Of a stretch of DNA of 64,000 nt, positions 11,356 through 22,915 are shown in pieces. The stretch is from the NCBI GenBank assembly GCA_001695595.3, contig MBPM02000023.1:744001-808000 (forward strand), written 5' to 3'. The DNA comes from Plasmopara viticola. Its lineage: Eukaryota > Oomycota > Peronosporomycetes > Peronosporales > Peronosporaceae. The notes under the pieces are model-generated. The model made no database searches and was not told the origin of the DNA. It saw only the letters and a program-made list of their open reading frames with translations. Made by a program: the position numbers and the translations under genes. Position 1 is the first letter of the stretch. The number at the start of each line of letters is the position of its first letter.

Positions 11356-14100
11356 ATGATGTCTACTGTACCAAACATTTCATCTCGCCCATTTTTCCCG
11401 CACCAAGTCCCTACGGACTCACTTCTCGCCGCAAGCAAAGCCGAGCGTGCCTCTTTCTATATTAACGCGATTCGCCGTATGTGGATCCCGTGCCCCACAG
11501 AGATCCGCAAAAAAATATCGTGCGGATCTGCTGGACGATTTGACAACAAACTCACAGCCGCAAATATGGAAAGACGCGTGTCAAGACAAATAACTTACTA
11601 ATTTCTCAAAAGGGGGAGTCCGATTCACCTGCGCGTCTTATGACTTGGCTTCTAGAGTAAGCCAAATTTGATTGAACGCATTTGGCTCTACCATACGAAA
11701 TTGCCCGATTATTTTTAATACGGGTCTCAATACCAAGTGAGTTTGGTATGACTTCCAGAGGACGTCATTGACCGCATTATTCTTGGTTGATTTGAATCAT
11801 TTATCATCCAATCATACATGCAAAACGACCTGCCTTCCCACGAACGGACCGTTTACTAACAAACAAGGCCAGCTTTGTTTTGACGATGAACCGTCTTACT
11901 GGCTGAAACGGTCTCTGCACCGATTTCGCCACCAAATGCTCGAGTAGGTGCAATGCGGCTAAAAAGCGTAAAGTTCTATCGGCTAAGCCTAATCCGAGAC
12001 TTTGGAATTATTCCCACCGATTATACGGTAAAGGAGTTTGATGGCTCGATTCAAGCTTAGTCGATTACTAGATCGAAATATTATTGCCTATTATGGCTTG
12101 ACAATTTGGACCCCGAGATTACGCAATGACATTTTGATATAAAATTCGTCATTCAATGGATAATATTATTTGCTAGGAAAGCGATACGGCGTACAAAAAA
12201 GATTTTACAAATGTTACTATGGTCACCCCGCTAACTATTGACTACGGTGTTGATTCGGTGACTCGGGGTAAACTTTTAGACTATGTCGATTCTTCTTTGA
12301 GAAATTTGTTAGTCGACCCCCTCTAGACCTGTTGGTCACTATAGAGGCTATCCCGGGTCTTATGCTAAATATATACAATTTCTTAAAGAGGAAAAGTTGA
12401 CGCTCTCGCTCTTAATAGAGCGGTGTGCCGTCTAGACCCTGCACTTCCAAGGAATATATAAAACACCAAAAATACCTACGTCTCCTTCGTGACACAGGCT
12501 CGGTCAGTAGAATACTGCAACGCCTTTTAATATACGACAAAATCGTACCACCAGGGGCTGTTGAAGCGCTTCTGGCTATATCTGCTTGGGATACAGCGAT
12601 CCATATTATGGCGTCAACGGTTTATCACGATCCGGTCAAGGTAGCGCTTATGACTGATGAGAATATGCGATACCTCACCAGTCTACCTTTATCTCTTTTA
12701 AACGACCGCTCTCTATAGCTGCTCGATTCAAGCGCTTTCGAAAAAAACCTGATGCAATAAAGAACGGTGCTGACTTTTGAAAGCTCTTAAATAAAAGGTC
12801 CAAGATCTCAAGCTGCCCCATTCTGAAGACTTAACTCCTCAACTTCACTTCTAATGCAGGAACTGGACTTTCAAGGCCATTTTATTCAACGTATGTGGTC
12901 TTGATCGACCCAGCCTTATCAAGCGCCAAAAGTTTCTCTCTCAATACCAAGATATTGCTTTAAAGAAACAGGACTTACCAGTCTTGTTTTCAAAAAAACG
13001 ACTGCTTTCTTTACGCAACGGACCCCAACGCTTGTACTTAGAGGTCCAACCAACAAACAACTTTGTACCAGAAACGCAATGGGTTGTCTCTGAATTTATT
13101 TTAGCCCACCCCTTTAAATGTCTTCAAAATATCACTTGATAGTATGCCAACGTACCTATACTGAGTGATCGGTTCCTAATTGTATCGACATTCTTATTCA
13201 GGTCCTATTATATCAAATGAGCGCTCGACAATTTCAGTGCTCTTCCGCACACTTACATGACTCGGCCCACCATTTGGTGCTTGGTGATTTCAACGTCGCT
13301 ATGGATTCTGAACTTGATCAAGCCCGCCCCTCTCTTAACAATCGTGAAATTGGGATGCCCGAGCTTTACAACTGGATGATAAACTTGGGTTTGCTAGGTT
13401 TTTGACGCTTGAAAAATCCTTCAACGCGCACCTAACTTAATTTTTTTTTACTATTGCCGTGCAAGTGTGGATTTCTACAACAACTTTATTTGCTCATCCA
13501 TGCACAATTTTGGGTCAAAGATAGGTCCCGAAGACCATGTCCCGATTTGATTTTTTGGCTCCATCGGATTTAATTATTTACACTAAAGCACCATTTAAAT
13601 GTTCGCCGTGGCCTCTCTAATGTAAACATACAATCCAGCTTGGGCTTCTTCACAACGCCTCTTCATCACTGTGAATCCTGCCCGCAACCTAGTCCTCATA
13701 CTGGATGAACACAAGCGCGACTCCTTCTATCAAAATGTAGTTCCTAAATATAACAAATATTCGTCTTCAATCGAGCCAGAATGTTGCCAAGAGATAACTT
13801 CGATTGGCTAAGAAAGGCAGACTTTTCCCGCAAATAGTGGACTGGTCAGTGTAACAGCTTCCCACCACGCAATATCGTCACTGCTTTGGTTCAATACCAC
13901 CAAGGTGATATTAGAACATGCGCTCACGCCCCGATGATAATAGTCCGAGTAAGACCAACTCTGTGACTGGTGCAGCACCTTCTTCGCACATCAACACGTC
14001 GGTGTAAAGAAATTTTCACTCTTATCTCAAGTAACGACTAGAACGCTCTCCACAAAGTTTCGGACGTGCTTTAATTGAAGACTTTAATACTTCATGCAAG
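11356..14100 (+). mobile_element. Eroded LINE-like (non-LTR) retrotransposon remnant
   Basis: A plus-strand stretch with blocks of protein-like frame broken by stops and shifts. An 81-codon frame at 11356-11601 (ATG preceded by an A-rich tract) could be the start of a first open reading frame, and 12425-12718 gives another 97-codon block. The diagnostic part is an endonuclease remnant at 12861-13550. I could not identify a reverse transcriptase, a poly(A) tail or target-site duplications, so the outer limits are approximate and the element is probably truncated. Confidence 0.5.
12861..13550 (+). pseudogene. LINE AP-endonuclease domain, degenerate
   Basis: An open frame of 92 codons (12861-13139) begins NWTFKAILFNVCGLDRPS and includes FLSQYQDI, the usual opening of an L1-type ORF2 endonuclease in which a cut target strand primes reverse transcription. 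After stops, the frame at 13217-13405 gives HHLVLGDFNVAMDSELDQ, matching the catalytic GDFN block. A later fragment ending PEDHVPI resembles the terminal SDH-type motif, but with E in place of the usual serine. Interruptions between the blocks make it non-functional. The order of motifs supports the assignment. Confidence 0.6.
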
Positions 14101-14234
14101 TCTCATCAGAAGGTACCTTGGTTATCTTTTAGCTCATCTGGTTAAGATTAGGACGTATCTTGCGGTATGTACAATTTTTTGCATACTTAAATAAGGATAA
14201 ATTACCAGTTACCTTTCAAGCTTTCCACATTAGA

Positions 14235-16442
14235 ATGGAAAACTGTTGGCAGCTCTTGCTGGCGGCTGCGCTGTGCGTTCTCGTCTCGAGAACGTCCGCC
14301 TCATCATCCAATATCCCCTCGCGCTTTAGCCGCTTTTCTAGCAACTATTACGAACTGCAAAGTCGTGCCGATCCAGAGCAAGTCGTGCCGCTTGTTATCG
14401 GCCTCTACCCAGCCGACTTTAGCAAGTTGGAGCAAGAATTCTACCGCGTGTCCGACCCGACGTACGTCCTCAAATGCATACATTATCTATTAGAGTGCAT
14501 TAATATGCTCGTTTTTTGCTGAAGACACATTGCGTACGGCCAATACCTCGCTCAGGAGCAAGTAGACCAGCTATCCCAGCCAGCTGATGGAGCACTTGAT
14601 GCAGTGCATCAGTGGGTAGAAGAAGCTACACAGGGAAACAGAATCGGAACGTTTTCATCCACGTCAAATTTGTATAAAGTCGCAATGAAGGTTAAGCACG
14701 TTGAGCGTCTGCTGCGTACACAGATTCATCACTACGAGGCAAAGCCGAGTCAATTTGTAGCACGGACGCGGCGGAGATTACTTCGAGCAGCAACGGATGT
14801 ATCAGTACCGGAACATCTACGAATGTTTGTGTCGTTTTTGAGTGTCAATACGCATCCGTTGAGCTTGCGAGCACTTAGAGCCGCTTTACCAGAGACGACA
14901 AACTCGACTGGTGTTCGCAGCAACACTTTGGCAATTATTCGAGAAAGGTACGGTATACCAGATAATCTAGTGGTTACTAACGCGAGTAACACCCAATGCT
15001 CGCCATCATTTTACGACGAAGCGTATAACCCTGCTGACTTAGTCACTTTCTATTCTCGATTCTTGCCTAATGAGAACTTACCAACAATTGTCGAAAAGGG
15101 AACCCGAGTGAATCATCCAGAATATGCAAGCACTGAAGCGTCATTGGACTTGCAATACCTGACGGGTGTCGCTCGCAACGCTACGACATATATTTGGAAC
15201 ATGAACGGCAGCAATCCTTATTCGCCGGAGGATGAACCGTTTGTCGAGTTTGTACATGAAGTGCTAGCAATGAACGATCCGCCGCTTGTCGTTTCAATTA
15301 GCTACTCGGATGACGAAGAACACATTTTTGACATTTCACCAGGGTACGCTCGTACATTAGATACCTTACTTATAAAAATGGGGTTGCGTGGAATTTCCGT
15401 TCTCGTTGCAAGTGGGGACGATGGCGTCACGGGGTTACGTTCGAAGTTAAAAAACGTTTCACCGGAGGACCTGTGCACGCAAAGTGGACCACAGTGGCCG
15501 TCGTCCAGTCCATACATCACCACGGTTGGCGCTACGATGCTCCTCCCATATAATCCCCAAGTTGCTCAAATGTTTTTTCTGACAAAGGAGGAGATCGTCT
15601 GCAGCGCTGAAATGGGTGGAATAATCACTACCGGTGGCGGGTTTTCTAATGTGTACGCAATTCCAAAATACCAGCGCCGAGCCGTGGATAGATACCTGAA
15701 AACACGAAATATGCCCGCCCTGCCAGGATTTTTTAACGCTAGTGGTCGAGCTTATCCGGACGTAGCGGCTCTTGGCGCACGCTTTTTCATCTACAAGAAT
15801 GGTCGTCTTTCGTCAGTGTCTGGAACGTCTGCATCCACTCCAGTGTTGGGTGCAATGGTCACGCTATGGAACGACATGCGGTTAAATGCTGGTAAGAGTT
15901 CACTGGGGTTTCTCAATCCACTTTTTTACTTCCTTGCAGAGACTTATCCCGATGCATTTAACGATGTAATCGCTGGCAATAATGCAGCGCCACGTCATGG
16001 AAATTCTCCTTGTAACGATTCTTTTAGTGCTTCTGCGGGCTGGGATGCAGTCTCTGGAGTTGGGACGCCCAATTTTTCATTTATCATCGAATTTATCGCA
16101 AACCTCGAAGATCGTTTCAATGTTTCTCGATTGCGAACATTTAATCATTCGGACATCAGTCACGATGCGAAAATCAAAGGGCATGACGCAAATGAAATGA
16201 GTGCGTTTACAATGATGCTTTTAGTGGCTGCGGTCGTGGCAAACATTGCTATTGGCATTGTTGTGGTGGTCGCGATGGTGAGACGGTGGAGAAGCCAGTA
16301 CATTCCTCTTGATGATGTTGCCGGCAACGATTTCAATTCTACCGATCTCGATACGACTACAGATATCACGGCTCAATTGGATTCGGAAAGTGGCATTCGC
16401 AGCGAAGAGAAGGTCGATTTGAGCGAAATCAACTTGAATTAG
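14235..16442 (+). CDS. Sedolisin (S53) family, TPP1-like protease with membrane anchor
   Basis: Two exons (14235-14461 and 14525-16442) with a 63-nt GT-AG intron give 714 aa; splicing restores DPTHIAYGQYL, the conserved prodomain motif. Sedolisins are acidic serine-carboxyl proteases of lysosomes or the cell exterior; TPP1 removes N-terminal tripeptides. A signal peptide (MENCWQLLLAAALCVLV...) leads into the propeptide. Catalytic residues are visible: EASLDLQY (E280, D284), SGDDG (D374, oxyanion) and SGTSAS (S511). The calcium-site region FNDVIAG (D556) and GWDAVSGVGTPN (D583) is kept. Near residues 636-660 a strongly hydrophobic segment is followed by RRWRSQ and an acidic tail, predicting a type I membrane protein, unlike soluble TPP1. 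The ATG at 14235 is chosen because it starts the signal peptide. All key residues are present, so the enzyme is probably active. Confidence 0.9.
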
Positions 16443-17633
16443 ATACGTGTACCTGCATATATTCGTACCATATAGATTTTGATGGTTTTTAAATAGAAAC
16501 TGATGATAAAAGCCGAACAAAGACATCAAGGACGAACAGAGGGCCAATTATAGCATGGAACGTCGTTTTGCAGTTACGATCGAATTAAAAAGGTTTGTGT
16601 CGTGCGAATCGATGCGGAAGGAAAGGTAGCTGGCGATTGCGAACGATCTTCGCAGGCGATTTTAATTAAATCGTCGTACAGTCAGCGAAGTTCCACTCCC
16701 TCCCTTTTGCATATTTGCATCACGTCTCATACTAATCATCATTGACAACGCTATTGGTTTGATAGCTACGCTCTCACGCAAATTAGTTTTGATACCTAAG
16801 CCCCTCCCTGGTCTATAATCTAAATACGTTTTCTAATTTTCACTCGACGTCGACAAAATCTGCAGCATTTTGGTAGAAGGTCTTTTCCACTAACTTAAAC
16901 ATCATCTTAACTACTATTCCTGCAAAAAGCATTCAGGTAAACTTTTATTTTCCTTGCGCCAATCTTTCAAAATTTCCTTCTTAAACTCAAAGCCGAATTT
17001 CCTTTCCAGCTCATACGACATCTGCGCTGCCTTCTTGGGAAATAGTTTGGTCACCGTCAACTGACCAGCCCATCGGCAGCCTTAACAATTGCCGTCGCTG
17101 CAATTAAACCGTATCAAAGCTATTGAGTATTGGACAATACTCATTATATTTATAATGTATTTTGAGTCTTACCGGTTGCAGGCCGTTCCATCAAGCTTAA
17201 CTTTAATGTTGGATATTTGGATAATCGCTCAAAGAGGCCTTCAAGGAATTCCCGTAGACACTCCATCGCCTATATATGGGTCAACAATACAAGGATTACA
17301 TTAATTTGTCAAAATATTTGCAGTAAGAGTAGTTGTAGATTGGAGAACTCTGCGCGACTAAACTATACTATACTATACTAGACTAGACTAGACTATAAGA
17401 CTAAAATAGACTATAAAAGACTATACTATACTATACTCTAAGAGTCCTTGGAAGAAGCCTAAATTCTCATCAATAGACGGAAGATTATGTTGTTGTTGTG
17501 AATCGTACAAAGAAGGTTGGCAATAGAAAGGATGGCGAGGTCAAAGATTTAATTCTTGTCTCCTTTCACTCGAATCCACTAGTCGTACGTGCGAGTACAA
17601 GACCTAGTCAAAGTTTTCCATTCAAAACACTAA
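16443..17633. other. Intergenic, no gene seen
   Basis: Downstream flank of the protease gene. It contains a simple (actat)-type repeat but no convincing coding frame, and leads into a degenerate MULE transposase whose 5' limit is unclear. Confidence 0.5.
17356..17440. repeat. Imperfect pentanucleotide (actat/actag) repeat
   Basis: Successive actat, actag and actataaa-like units over about 85 bp form an impure microsatellite. Confidence 0.85.
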
Positions 17634-18590
17634 TTGTTTGGTAGACGGCGCCAGGAAGCAAACTTTAGACAGATAAAAGTTGCGTACAAAGAACACAAAC
17701 CATTGCCCATCCGAACAGAGTGTAACAGGAAGCTAGCGGGCCGCACCTTTCTGCCAGTTCTACTGGACGGTCTGGACGTCGACAGCTACTTGTCTCAGTT
17801 TGACACACAACAGCAGTTTACGCATCTACTACTCTCGCCGTCAGGTAAGAAGATATGCAAAAGATACAGTGCTGCCTGCATATGGTTGGTTGACGCTACT
17901 TACTAGACCAAAAGGTTTGAGCTTCCTCTGCTACATATCATTAGTGTTTCAGCAATAGACAACACCTACACCTTTGCATATTGCCAGATACGCAGCGAGA
18001 CTTTGGCAGACTATTTGTGGGCGTTGCGCCATGTTCGACAAATCTCTCAAGACTATGACTTGCATGCAACACCCACTATTGTGACTGACCGAGAGCTCGC
18101 ACTGATGGGCGCCATCACATAGATATTTTTAAATGCCTAATGTTTATTGTGCTGCTGGCATATAAGCAAAAAAAAGGATAATCAAACGCAAGAAGAGCGG
18201 CAAAAATTTATCCAAGCTTGGGATGGTCTTGATTTTCTGATCACTTTACATCGATGCATAGCACTTTGCCTGCTGCATTAATGCGCTTCCTAGAGCGAAC
18301 ATGGCTCATTTACAGGGATAGATTCGTTGGCGTTTTTCTGCGAGCAAGCGAAAATTATGGGCAAGCGATTTTGCGCGTGGAGAGCACCCACACTGCGCTC
18401 AGAATTGGAAGTCTGTATCATCAGGCGATCTACTGGTAGTGAATTATACAGTTTGTCTTGCCTGCAAAGGCCAGCTTTCAACAACTGCGCAGCTGAGTAC
18501 AAAGCAACGTGCCACCGAAAGCATGCAACTTGGCCCAATGTTCGCGGGGGTAATGGAAAAAATTCCAAATTAAGGTTAGCATGCTGCGTA
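17634..18590 (+). pseudogene. MULE transposase, decayed copy
   Basis: Fragments keep the order of a Mutator-like transposase: RKLAGRTFLPVLLDGLDVD and HLLLSPSGKKICKRYSA, then WLVDATY, the first catalytic-aspartate block, where a stop (tag) replaces the next codon. The same frame continues as LLHIISVSA and IVTDRELALMGAI, the second aspartate block. After another stop come FLERTWLIYRDRFVGVFL and RVESTHTALRIG, and in another frame a segment containing ACKGQL, all parallel to the 22.6-kb element. Several stops and frame changes make it dead. No terminal inverted repeats were found around it, and it differs clearly from the 22.6-kb copy. Confidence 0.75.
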
Positions 18591-18599
18591 TCGGCAGTT

Positions 18600-20014
18600 T
18601 CAAAGCGACGTTAACATAGCTTGCCAAGTATTAATGTAAACCATGATGCGAAATTCTTGCGCCCATATGTTTCGTCACCGAAATTTTTCTTTTGCAGTTG
18701 TCAGTCAGTGATTTTGATCGGCATTGATGGTTGATACAACTAGTGTTCATGTATGTTAAGGCAGCGCTGGTCAAATTTAACACAACACTTAAAAGGCATC
18801 GATTATCAGTGCCAATACATTATCCTTAAGCATACCGAAGTTTTAATGTAAGGCTTCCACCGACCTCCATTTATGCTTATATGATGCCCTGCTCTTTTTT
18901 ACCGAGACTATTTTTGCAAAAGTGAGTTTTGGATCTATGCGACCACGCAGTTACTAGCTTTACTCACGAAAAGGGAGACACCGATTGACATGGTCCGATA
19001 CAATAGCGATACCACCGCGTTGGCTGTGGCCGTTAATTGTAACGAACGGTGTCTATGCGCATGATGAAGACAAAGAACGTGGATCTGCAAGGACATATAT
19101 TTTGGCTTCGTTGCAACAATGATGCCTTTTTGAGCGTAGTCGCGCATCAACTACTTGGCTTGTACTAATCATTTTGAGCCGAGCGTGCGGGATTGACTCA
19201 ACTAGAGGCGGCTTGAATGCGATATATGAAAGATGTCGGATTGCTTATGGCGTTAGAAAGGTCAGTGAATGAAAAACAAGCTCCATTTAGGTAAGAAAAT
19301 GTCCAATTATACAAACGGCGCATCGATAGGTTACTAGTATATGACGTTATCAATCACTCGGAACTATCAATTGAACAATAGTAGATTGGGGCTAATACCG
19401 GAGTACAAAGCGCCTCTATCTTTGTGGAACCAACCTTGGACGAGCGCGAAGGGATTATTTCGTTATTGCTCCGGCGAGCCCGCGAGTCGAGTTTATCAAC
19501 TTTCTGGTGTTGATGCTCCGGTGATGTCGAGACCAACAGCCAGATCCGCTGTACATATTTTTTACTTGATTTGCAAGGGGTGAAGCAAGGCCGCACGGTT
19601 TTTGTGCTTCGAAAGTCAGACCTCGATTTCAGCAAAAATAGTCATAGAAAGGATTTAAAATACTACTAGTTGCCACGGACTAAGAGTACTCATCATTTAC
19701 ACTAAATATAAAAAGCGGTAAAGATTTAGGCAGCTAAAAGCAAGCCCGTCTTATGCAAAGGTTTTGAAGCTTAAGCTGGAACTTGATACCTGGCGTCTGT
19801 AAGCCACCCTAAACTATGAATGACCCACTACATCTTAAAGGATTTACTCTTGTTAAAGAAAGTACCGTCATTACCGGTACCGTAGTATCAACCGGTAAGC
19901 CGGATTTTTGTTACAGCGATCTAACGTATAGAAATGATATCACCATTTCAAGCGCAATTTTTTTTGGTCCACCCATTCATTCGCAAAAGTCCCCCTCAAA
20001 TAAAGAAAAAAGTA
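18600..20014. other. Intergenic, no gene seen
   Basis: Short frames only. The last 80 bases before 20015 are open in frame with the downstream SANT-like gene (from 19934) and could hold its 5' UTR or a longer start. Confidence 0.45.
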
Positions 20015-20926
20015 ATGACTACACGGTTTTCCCCACAGGACGTCATGGAAACTGAGGTAAAGCGGCGCCTCGGAGCGCATATGCAGCGACGTGGCGATGG
20101 CTTCACGGAGGCTGAGTCCATGGGTTTGCTGCAATTAGTGCGCTGTCACTGGCGCGAGGGATGGGATGTTGTTGCACAGCTGCACAATGCGCAATTCGCA
20201 AAGCACAATCGCTCGGCTGACTCGCTAAAAAAAAAGTTTTCGCGGTTGTACCGCTCAAATATACCGCCACCGGGCGCCAAGAATCATCAAGCTATCACCT
20301 TTGCCCACGTTGTGCACAAGGAAATGATCGAGGGTGTGCCACCTCCGCGCAGTACAACCATCGAAGGCGAGACGCCTGGTGGATCCAGTGAGGCCTCGCT
20401 CCAGCCGCCACACGATGACGTGCGCGGACGAGACGGAGTCACCGAATCCGAGAACAACTGGGAGAATTTAGCAGCTGAGGACACAGCTACCTCGACCTCA
20501 ACCAAAGCTGCTGGTGCCACACCGCCTGCTGCCGCTATTGCAGTTCCACGCCCGCGGCGCCAGGCAATGGATTGGCAACATTCGACCGCGGCCTTCTCGC
20601 AGGACGCCACACCATCGCCAAACGATGACTTATTGACGTCAGTGCTTAAAGTCATTCTTCGCTCGCAGTACCAGCGTGACTTGGATAGAGAAGAGGAGGT
20701 CCAGCGCCGAGAAGAGGAGAGGCAACGTCGGAGGGAAGAGACTGAGCAGCGAAGACAGGAGGAGGAACGTCGACGCGATGAAGAACGCGAAGAGCGACGT
20801 CGTTGTAGGGAAGAACGTGCTGAAGAGCGCGCTGAAAATCGTCACCGACACGAGCAGTTTATGCAGATGATGATGCTGCTCGTGGGCAAGGACGTTAGCT
20901 CCCAACAGCAAGATTCTGAGATTTGA
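20015..20926 (+). CDS. SANT/Myb-like DNA-binding protein with E/R-rich coiled coil (copy A)
   Basis: A 303-aa product with an N-terminal domain at about residues 24-75 (RGDGFTEAESMGLLQLV, then WREGWDVVAQLHNAQF and SLKKKFSRLYR). The spacing of hydrophobic and tryptophan positions fits the Myb/SANT-like domain common in oomycetes, of the type Pfam calls DUF6818; this label is from memory. A low-complexity linker follows, then a highly charged coiled coil (about 210-290, mostly E and R) ending HEQFMQMMMLLVG. Likely a nuclear DNA-binding protein that self-associates through the coil; targets are unknown. The start at 20015 (MTTRFSPQDV) is preferred, though the frame is open from an upstream ATG at 19934. 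It faces its paralogue at 21124-22020, with 197 bp between stop codons. Transposon-derived Myb-like proteins are an alternative origin. Confidence 0.7.
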   Translation: MTTRFSPQDVMETEVKRRLGAHMQRRGDGFTEAESMGLLQLVRCHWREGWDVVAQLHNAQFAKHNRSADSLKKKFSRLYRSNIPPPGAKNHQAITFAHVVHKEMIEGVPPPRSTTIEGETPGGSSEASLQPPHDDVRGRDGVTESENNWENLAAEDTATSTSTKAAGATPPAAAIAVPRPRRQAMDWQHSTAAFSQDATPSPNDDLLTSVLKVILRSQYQRDLDREEEVQRREEERQRRREETEQRRQEEERRRDEEREERRRCREERAEERAENRHRHEQFMQMMMLLVGKDVSSQQQDSEI

Positions 20927-21123
20927 GATGCACCTTTAGCTTGTATTGTGAATTGAATTTGCTCAGTGAAGCAGTAAATTTGTGTGTGTTACTGATTACT
21001 CGCACACTGATACCGCGAATAGACGTCTTAGATACTTCGATTATGTAATGGTCACTATACTACGACATCATTAAGCTTTTATGCTACTACTACAATCATC
21101 TAACGCATATGATTCCTTCTCAC

Positions 21124-22020
21124 TCACTCCAAGCCATTTCGCTGTTGCCCCGCAGCAATTTGAGCCACAAGAGTGGTCATAACTTGCATAAACTGTTCAT
21201 TCCTGCGCCGATCCTCCTCACGCTCTTGCTGGTGTCGCATTCTCTGTTCACGCATTTCATCTTGCCAGCGCTGCCGTTCTAATCGACGTTCCTCGCGTTC
21301 CTGGTCGCGCTCTAAGTCCCGTTGATGCTGAGATTCGAGCAAAACCAGCAGCACAGTTTGCGCTAAATCCTGACTCGACGTAGTTTCGCCGCTTTCAATC
21401 TGCAATCGCATCCGGCGCAATTGCTCACTAGCGACCGGCCAACGACTGATGGCTGCCTGCCATGCATCCGCCGTTTCATGGGTCATGGACGCGCTTTGAG
21501 TTAGCGTCTGCCGTAATTCGTGTTCGCTAGCTGTCACTGTTGCTTCAGGCAAAGTTTGCGATTGCGTAACCGATTGACACGTGATCATATCAACATCGTT
21601 TAAATCTGCTTGCACTGCCTGAGCGCTTACATCGGCGTCAGCGTCCGCCACGAGGTCCTCACCAAGCACGCGCGTGGAGGCAGTAAGTCCACGTCGCTGG
21701 CCACGCATTTCTTCGCGAACCTTCTTCGCCATTGCAGCGATACGCGCATGCTTAGCCTTGGTGGAAGTGTCGACTCTGGCGCGGTAAAGTTTAGCAAACT
21801 TGCGTTTGAGCGATCCAGCAGTTCGTTTATGGCCAGGAAACTGCACATTGTGCACCTCGGCAATCGTATCCCACCCCTCCTGCCAGCGTTCGCGCACCTC
21901 TTGAAGAAGGCCCTCGGTTTCCTGCACGGAAAATCCGTCACCGCGTTTTGAGTAACCGCGTGTAGGGACCAGCTTAACGTCGTCGGTCGATTGCTGCTCA
22001 TTAGTAAACGATGGCGCCAT
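21124..22020 (-). CDS. SANT/Myb-like DNA-binding protein with E/R-rich coiled coil (copy B)
   Basis: A 298-aa product with the same architecture as copy A: RGDGFSVQETEGLLQEV, WQEGWDTIAEVHNVQF and SLKRKFAKLYRARV near residues 26-80, a variable linker, and a C-terminal charged coil starting QHQRDLERDQEREERR and ending NEQFMQVMTTLVAQ. The conserved ends and very different middle indicate old paralogues rather than a recent duplication. The ATG at 22020 is the first in frame and gives an N-terminus similar in length to copy A. It is convergent with copy A, so the short shared 3' region may allow overlapping transcripts. Function is inferred only from the domain: probable DNA binding, possibly as homo- or heterodimers with copy A. 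Confidence 0.7.
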   Translation of the reverse strand: MAPSFTNEQQSTDDVKLVPTRGYSKRGDGFSVQETEGLLQEVRERWQEGWDTIAEVHNVQFPGHKRTAGSLKRKFAKLYRARVDTSTKAKHARIAAMAKKVREEMRGQRRGLTASTRVLGEDLVADADADVSAQAVQADLNDVDMITCQSVTQSQTLPEATVTASEHELRQTLTQSASMTHETADAWQAAISRWPVASEQLRRMRLQIESGETTSSQDLAQTVLLVLLESQHQRDLERDQEREERRLERQRWQDEMREQRMRHQQEREEDRRRNEQFMQVMTTLVAQIAAGQQRNGLE

Positions 22021-22565
22021 TTTTTGGGAAGGCAGAAATGGGAAGACCCAAATGGGACGGTTATTTTTTTTTCTCTAAAAGAAAGCAGATTTCGTACTAT
22101 ATTCTTATTATTTTGAGAGGCAATCAGGATACAATATATGATTCATGGCTTAACTATACAAATGTTTGGAGGAGATTGTATGGTATCGGTCCTTGTTCTA
22201 TTGGCATGTGCGGGCCAGAAGCGCCTCTTGTCTCGCGCTAGCCTGAGCTGTTTTACTATATTTTCTAGCTTTTTATCAAACAAAATGCTTATGCAGATGC
22301 TAACTACAAACTTCGTCAGCTTTGGCACGCTAAGCTACATCATCTTGCTGCTGACAGAATCCTGCAGTCTAAAACTTTTTAGCTGTTTACTAGATCGCTA
22401 ACTTTGCTGGTACCAGTATTTTTACAGCTATAGTAGTCCTTTAAATAAAACCAAGCTTTTGTGCTCTAAAGCTGACTTTTCATTTAAAAAAAGATCCTAT
22501 CGGTAGCTATACCGGTTATGATACCAAAGTGAAGTTTTTATTTTGGAGACTTCGCAGAAGATGAA
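22021..22565. other. Intergenic, no gene seen
   Basis: Upstream flank of SANT-like copy B and left flank of the MULE insertion. Short frames without recognisable content. Confidence 0.5.
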
Positions 22566-22573
22566 TGAAGAAA

Positions 22574-22625
22574 GGGAAATGATACCGGGCAGGCACTTTT
22601 CGCTAACGGGCAGGCACTGGTGTTC
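22574..22625 (+). repeat. Left terminal inverted repeat of the MULE
   Basis: About 50 bp related to the right end. It holds two direct copies of cgggcaggcact separated by a short spacer, then diverges from the right end after catatgaa. Confidence 0.8.
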
Positions 22626-22903
22626 ATATGAAGCCCCGAAATAAAATTTCATGCGAGAAATAGATACCACATGCTAGCTATGAATTTTGTGAGAGAAACT
22701 CATACATTCTACGTAGCAAGCATGTGATGATGATGATTTCTTGCGTACGGAACATCGTTCAAAACACCCGAATTTGACGCGGTCATTGACATTGACGTCG
22801 ATGTCAGCGTCCCCCCTACCGTAATAAATCCATCATCCAAGGCGCATAGTTTACGAAAGAGTGCCATACATTACACGCGCACGCGATGGTTTATCAAATA
22901 GTC

Positions 22904-22915
22904 GGGGGGGGGGGG
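22904..22915. repeat. Poly(G) tract of 12
   Basis: A run of twelve G within the MULE, 3' of the transposase reading frame on the minus strand. Confidence 0.9.

Noticed and set aside
21610..21951. 113-codon plus-strand frame opposite SANT-like copy B
   Set aside because: It is antisense to a well-supported domain and has no features of its own.
19860..22520. Weak inverted similarity (accggta-rich) flanking the SANT-like gene pair
   Set aside because: Similarity is short and gapped, and no target-site duplication is visible. It is not enough to call a transposon.
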